Of a stretch of DNA of 6,464 nt, positions 5,466 through 6,464 are shown one piece after another (position 1 is the first letter of the stretch; each line of letters begins with the position of its first letter). The notes below the pieces were generated by a model. That model was not told where the DNA came from. It was given only the letters and a program-made list of their open reading frames with translations, and made no database searches. The position numbers and the translations under genes are program-made. Origin of the DNA: Frankiales bacterium. Its GTDB lineage: Bacteria > Actinomycetota > Actinomycetes > JAFAQI01. Location: assembly GCA_019246495.1 (NCBI GenBank), contig JAFAQI010000572.1, forward strand, positions 1 to 6,464. Direction: 5' to 3'.

Positions 5466-6464
5466 GGGTGCGACGGTACGCGGAACCGCGGCTTGCCGTG
5501 CGAGCACCAGGGGTTCGCCGGCACGCCCTTGCACGGGTTGGCCATCGTGTGCTGCGCACCGGGACGCGGACCCGGACCCTTGTAGTCCTTCGGCTCGGTG
5601 ATGCCCGCCGCGTTGAGCGCGGTCATGATGCTGACGATCGGGTCGCCTGGCTCGTAGAGACCACGGCCCTGCTGGCGCAGCGGGTTGTCGGCGCCGCAGT
5701 TGTCGAGGTTGACGAGGTTCGGCGGGTCGACGGTGGCGTCCTTCTTGTGCCCGCCGGTGCGATCGATGTTGCCGTCGATGCAGTTCTGTACGGCGGTGCC
5801 GTCGATGCCGATGTCGGAGTCGCCCGGCTTGCCGGCGTAACCGACGTGGATGAATGTGTTGTCGAGGATCTGGTTGTTCAGCGGCGGGGCGAACAGCCAG
5901 TGCAGGATGACGCCGTCGTGCATCTCGTTCTTGACGAGGTTGCCGCGGATGATGTTGTTCGATCCCCCGGCGATCTCGATGCCGTCCCCAACCGGTGCGA
6001 TCGCGGTGATCCCGGAACCGGGGACGTCGTGGTCGTTGTTGTCGTGCACGTAGTTGCCGACGATGTTGACGCCTTCTTGCGGCGGGTCGGGCTCGCTCGT
6101 CAGCGTGTTGGGCACGATGCCGCTGGCGTTGTGGTCCCACTCGCTGTTCAGCAGGTAGAGCTCGCCACCCGCGTTGGTGCCGGAGTAACCAATCGCGTTC
6201 TTCTCGGCCTTCGAGTCGACGATGACCGCGTGGCAGTCCCGGCAGCCGCCGATGTAGATGCCGCTGTCGGCGTTCCACGAGGAGTAGATGTGCGCGAACG
6301 CCGCAGGCGTCTTGCCGCTGGAGGTGGAGTCGTACGCGTAGACGCCGTAGTCACCGTTGTTGTAGGCGGTGAGGTAGTTGCCCCAGTAGCCGTCGACACC
6401 GGTCCAGTAGAAAGCGTTCGACGAGCCGCTCTGCCAGTTTTCGCCCGTCATGTTCTCGACCCAG
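5462..6464 (-). CDS. Right-handed parallel beta-helix repeat protein, N-terminus off the window
   Basis: At least 333 residues are visible. Counting from the Met at 6449-6451, residues 1-230 are a run of beta-helix rungs of about 22-25 residues with Asn/Gly-rich turns, such as LLNSEWDHNASGIV (100-113), IVGNYVHDNNDH (130-141), IIRGNLVKNEMHDGV (167-181) and ILDNTFIHVGY (195-205). This is the PbH1/NosD/pectate-lyase-like fold, common in secreted polysaccharide-acting or surface proteins; no catalytic set can be assigned. A proline-rich tail (about 255-329) carries a Cys pair, NPCKGVPANPWC. Cys70 and Cys73 form CRDC, followed by His. That Met is not a convincing start: no ribosome site or signal peptide follows it, and the frame stays open to the right edge with fold-like sequence. 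Export is therefore inferred, not seen. Its TGA overlaps the GTG of the SDR gene. Confidence 0.9.
   Translation of the reverse strand, partial: WVENMTGENWQSGSSNAFYWTGVDGYWGNYLTAYNNGDYGVYAYDSTSSGKTPAAFAHIYSSWNADSGIYIGGCRDCHAVIVDSKAEKNAIGYSGTNAGGELYLLNSEWDHNASGIVPNTLTSEPDPPQEGVNIVGNYVHDNNDHDVPGSGITAIAPVGDGIEIAGGSNNIIRGNLVKNEMHDGVILHWLFAPPLNNQILDNTFIHVGYAGKPGDSDIGIDGTAVQNCIDGNIDRTGGHKKDATVDPPNLVNLDNCGADNPLRQQGRGLYEPGDPIVSIMTALNAAGITEPKDYKGPGPRPGAQHTMANPCKGVPANPWCSHGKPRFRVPSHP

Noticed and set aside
4692..6278. 528-residue open frame on the minus strand fusing an Arg/His-rich region to the SDR
   Set aside because: The upstream part is the shadow of the beta-helix gene in another frame. The SDR fold starts at 5465, where GTGA overlaps the beta-helix stop.

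Overview
The window looks like a piece of a high-G+C actinobacterial (Actinomycetota) chromosome. The evidence is the very high G+C by eye, G/C-ending codons that leave long open frames on the wrong strand, GTG as the best start for six of the seven genes whose start is visible, and the gene families present. I see no tRNA, rRNA, CRISPR array, insertion sequence or phage gene.

Layout. (1) Positions 1-2222, minus strand: three collinear genes read right to left. They are a lipid-anchored type 1 copper protein (cupredoxin), an aldose 1-epimerase and the N-terminal half of a FadD-type acyl-CoA synthetase that runs off the left edge. The gaps are 44 and 45 bases, so one transcript is plausible. 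(2) Positions 2223-2414: an intergenic region with divergent genes on either side, holding a perfect short inverted repeat. (3) Positions 2415-2753, plus strand: a small bitopic membrane protein with a coiled coil, FtsL/septum-initiator-like. (4) Positions 2710-3957, minus strand: a complete cytochrome P450 whose 3' end overlaps the small gene tail to tail by 44 bases. (5) Positions 3958-4053: a short divergent promoter region with an inverted repeat. (6) Positions 4054-4673, plus strand: a DUF2461 family gene that needs one frame change near position 4520 to be read to its natural end. (7) Positions 4692-6464, minus strand: a two-gene unit of a right-handed parallel beta-helix protein (its N-terminus is off the right edge) and a short-chain dehydrogenase/reductase, joined by a GTGA stop/start overlap.

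How the genes may work together. The acyl-CoA synthetase, P450 and SDR are typical actinobacterial lipid or hydrophobic-substrate enzymes, but they lie in three separate transcription units, so a shared pathway is only a guess. The cupredoxin and the beta-helix protein are probably extracytoplasmic. No redox partner for the P450 or for the copper protein is visible.

I do not see a clear new defence, mobile or biosynthetic system. The points most worth checking are the apparent frameshift in the DUF2461 gene, the translational coupling of a secreted-type beta-helix protein to a cytoplasmic SDR, the orphan FtsL-like gene divergent from a cupredoxin, and a CxxCH motif in the beta-helix protein.
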